Positions 5,849 through 6,945 of a stretch of DNA of 6,945 bases are shown piece by piece. A program made the translations under genes and the position numbers. Source of the stretch: Candidatus Latescibacterota bacterium (GTDB lineage Bacteria > Latescibacterota > UBA2968 > UBA8231). The stretch spans positions 1-6,945 of the forward strand of contig JAJDTN010000218.1 in assembly GCA_022827165.1 (NCBI GenBank), read 5' to 3'. Under the pieces are notes generated by a model, which saw only the letters and a program-made list of their open reading frames with translations, ran no database searches and was not told the DNA's origin. How positions within the stretch are numbered: position 1 is the first letter of the stretch; each line of letters starts with the position of its first letter.

Positions 5849-6945
5849 ATGACGACGGCCGGCCTGGACCCGGCGGTCCCCGGCCCGGATCCGTCCCGCG
5901 GCGACGAGGACGACCTGCGCGATCTCGCCGGCGGCGCCCTGGTGGTGCTCGCCGGCAAGGCGGCGCGCCTGTCGCGCGGCGCCTTCCTGTGGGTGATCAC
6001 CCTCCTCTGCGGCCTCGAGGTAGTCGGCCTCTACTCGATGGCCTGGGCCGTCTGCTCCACCCTCAACACCCTGGCCCGCTTCGGGCTGCAGCGCGGCGTC
6101 GTCTATCACGTCACCGCCGCCCGCGCCTCGGGCGACCGGCGCCGGGAGAGCGCCGCCATCGCCGCCGGCCTGCTGGTGGCCGCCATCGCCGGCGTCGCCG
6201 TCGCCGCCGCCGTGACCCTGCTGGCCGACCGCATCGCCGCCTTCTACGACAAGCCCGTGGCCGGGGTCCTGCGGATCATGGCCTGGACCGCGCCCTGCCT
6301 GGCCCTGGGGTGCGTCCTCACCGCCGCCACCCGGGCCCTGCGCATCATGCGCTACGAGGTCTACGTCCGCTCCGTGGCCGGGCCCCTCGTCCTCTTCGCC
6401 GGAGGCACCGCCGTCGGTCTCGCCGGCCTCGGGCTCGCGGCGATCGCCTGGGTGCAGCTGGCCATGGGCGCCGGCACCCTGTTGCTGGCGGCCCGGTACT
6501 TCCGGCGCCACTTCTCCCTCCTCGACGCCGCGGGGGCGGCCGCCGGGAGTCCGCCGCTGCGGCCCCTGACCCGCTTCTGCGTGCCCGTCACCCTCACCGA
6601 CCTCCTCTACTCCCTGCTCGCGCAGCTCGATGTGCTCATGCTCGCCAAGTACGTCGACCCCTGGGTGCTGGCCGTCTACATCCTCGCCCGCCGGGCGGCG
6701 AGCATCGTCCTCAAGGCGCCCCAGGCCTTCGACGCCATCTTCAGCCCGGTGGTCAGCGATCTCTCCCTCCGCCGCCGGGAGGAAGCCCTGGGGGACCGGT
6801 TCGCCACCGTGGCCCGCTGGATCCTCACCGTGAACCTGCCGCTGGCCGGCTGTCTGCTGCTGCTGGGAGATCCGTTGCTGTCGCTGCTGGCCGCCGGCGG
6901 GCTCGACCTGGCCGGCCTGACCCTGGCCCTGCGGGTGCTGGTCGT
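5849..6945 (+). CDS. Polysaccharide/oligosaccharide flippase (MOP superfamily, Wzx-like), partial: 3' end beyond the right edge
   Basis: The first 365 residues of a multi-helix membrane protein are visible; the frame runs open off the window, and family members are usually 400-500 residues. After an acidic, Pro-rich tail (1-26), helices appear at about 28-50, 55-80, 103-125, 141-160, 172-196, 198-215, 245-265, 270-290 and 325-350. Family-like stretches are GLEVVGLYSMAWAVCSTLNT (55-74), LARFGLQRGVVY (75-86) and QLDVLMLAKYVDPWVLAVYI (259-278), the last matching the 'D-vlml-yf----vg-Y' pattern of PST/Wzx transporters. Such proteins move undecaprenyl- or other lipid-linked glycans across the cytoplasmic membrane. 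The gene begins 43 bp after the GT4 gene with an AGGGGG site and is probably its operon partner. The product could also be a flippase for a glycolipid made by the two upstream proteins. Confidence 0.88.
   Translation, partial: MTTAGLDPAVPGPDPSRGDEDDLRDLAGGALVVLAGKAARLSRGAFLWVITLLCGLEVVGLYSMAWAVCSTLNTLARFGLQRGVVYHVTAARASGDRRRESAAIAAGLLVAAIAGVAVAAAVTLLADRIAAFYDKPVAGVLRIMAWTAPCLALGCVLTAATRALRIMRYEVYVRSVAGPLVLFAGGTAVGLAGLGLAAIAWVQLAMGAGTLLLAARYFRRHFSLLDAAGAAAGSPPLRPLTRFCVPVTLTDLLYSLLAQLDVLMLAKYVDPWVLAVYILARRAASIVLKAPQAFDAIFSPVVSDLSLRRREEALGDRFATVARWILTVNLPLAGCLLLLGDPLLSLLAAGGLDLAGLTLALRVLV

Noticed and set aside
4504..6000. Minus-strand open frame of 498 codons across the glycosyltransferase
   Set aside because: It is Arg/Gly/Ala/Pro-rich and spans the real gene boundary and its ribosome binding site. 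It is best explained as a shadow of GT4 coding sequence.
5759..6511. Minus-strand open frame of 250 codons at the right end
   Set aside because: The plus strand encodes a hydrophobic flippase with a ribosome binding site. The minus frame is Gly/Ala-rich and featureless.

Overview
The window is very GC-rich, tightly packed bacterial DNA. Codon third positions are almost all G or C. No rRNA, tRNA, phage, insertion-sequence or CRISPR signal is visible. The sequence does not fix the phylum: it fits any high-GC bacterium, including little-studied environmental lineages, and a haem-copper oxidase subunit points to respiration with oxygen. Seven protein genes fill the window, two of them cut by its edges (1-439 and 5849-6945). 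The layout is: < SDR, < SelA/DgaE-like, [divergent gap], AKR >, [10-bp convergent gap], < oxidase subunit III, [short divergent gap], CDP-alcohol phosphotransferase-like fusion >, GT4 glycosyltransferase >, flippase >.

Left part (1-2689): two minus-strand genes overlap by GTGA. They encode a PLP enzyme of the SelA-like / D-glucosaminate-6-phosphate ammonia-lyase type and an NAD-dependent epimerase/dehydratase. They are transcribed away from an aldo/keto reductase of the sugar-dehydrogenase type. PLP lyase, SDR oxidoreductase and AKR together look like a small module for catabolism of a sugar or amino-sugar acid; the substrate cannot be read from the sequence. A plausible sigma-70 promoter for the minus pair lies in the 100-bp gap.

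Middle (2700-3293): a lone five-helix haem-copper oxidase subunit III, not adjacent to subunits I, II or IV. It is convergent with the AKR, and the two stop codons sit in the two arms of one 16-bp palindrome. It has no Shine-Dalgarno sequence. A promoter-like -35/-10 pair lies so close to its ATG that the mRNA may be leaderless.

Right part (3321-6945): three plus-strand genes form an apparent operon. The first encodes a degenerate nucleotidyltransferase-like domain fused to a CDP-alcohol phosphotransferase membrane domain that appears to lack the last catalytic Asp. The second is a GT4 glycosyltransferase whose start overlaps it by 8 bp, and the third, 43 bp on, is a polysaccharide-type (MOP/Wzx-like) flippase. 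The inferred theme is assembly and export of a lipid-linked glycan or glycolipid. The degenerate fusion protein is the most unusual item in the window.
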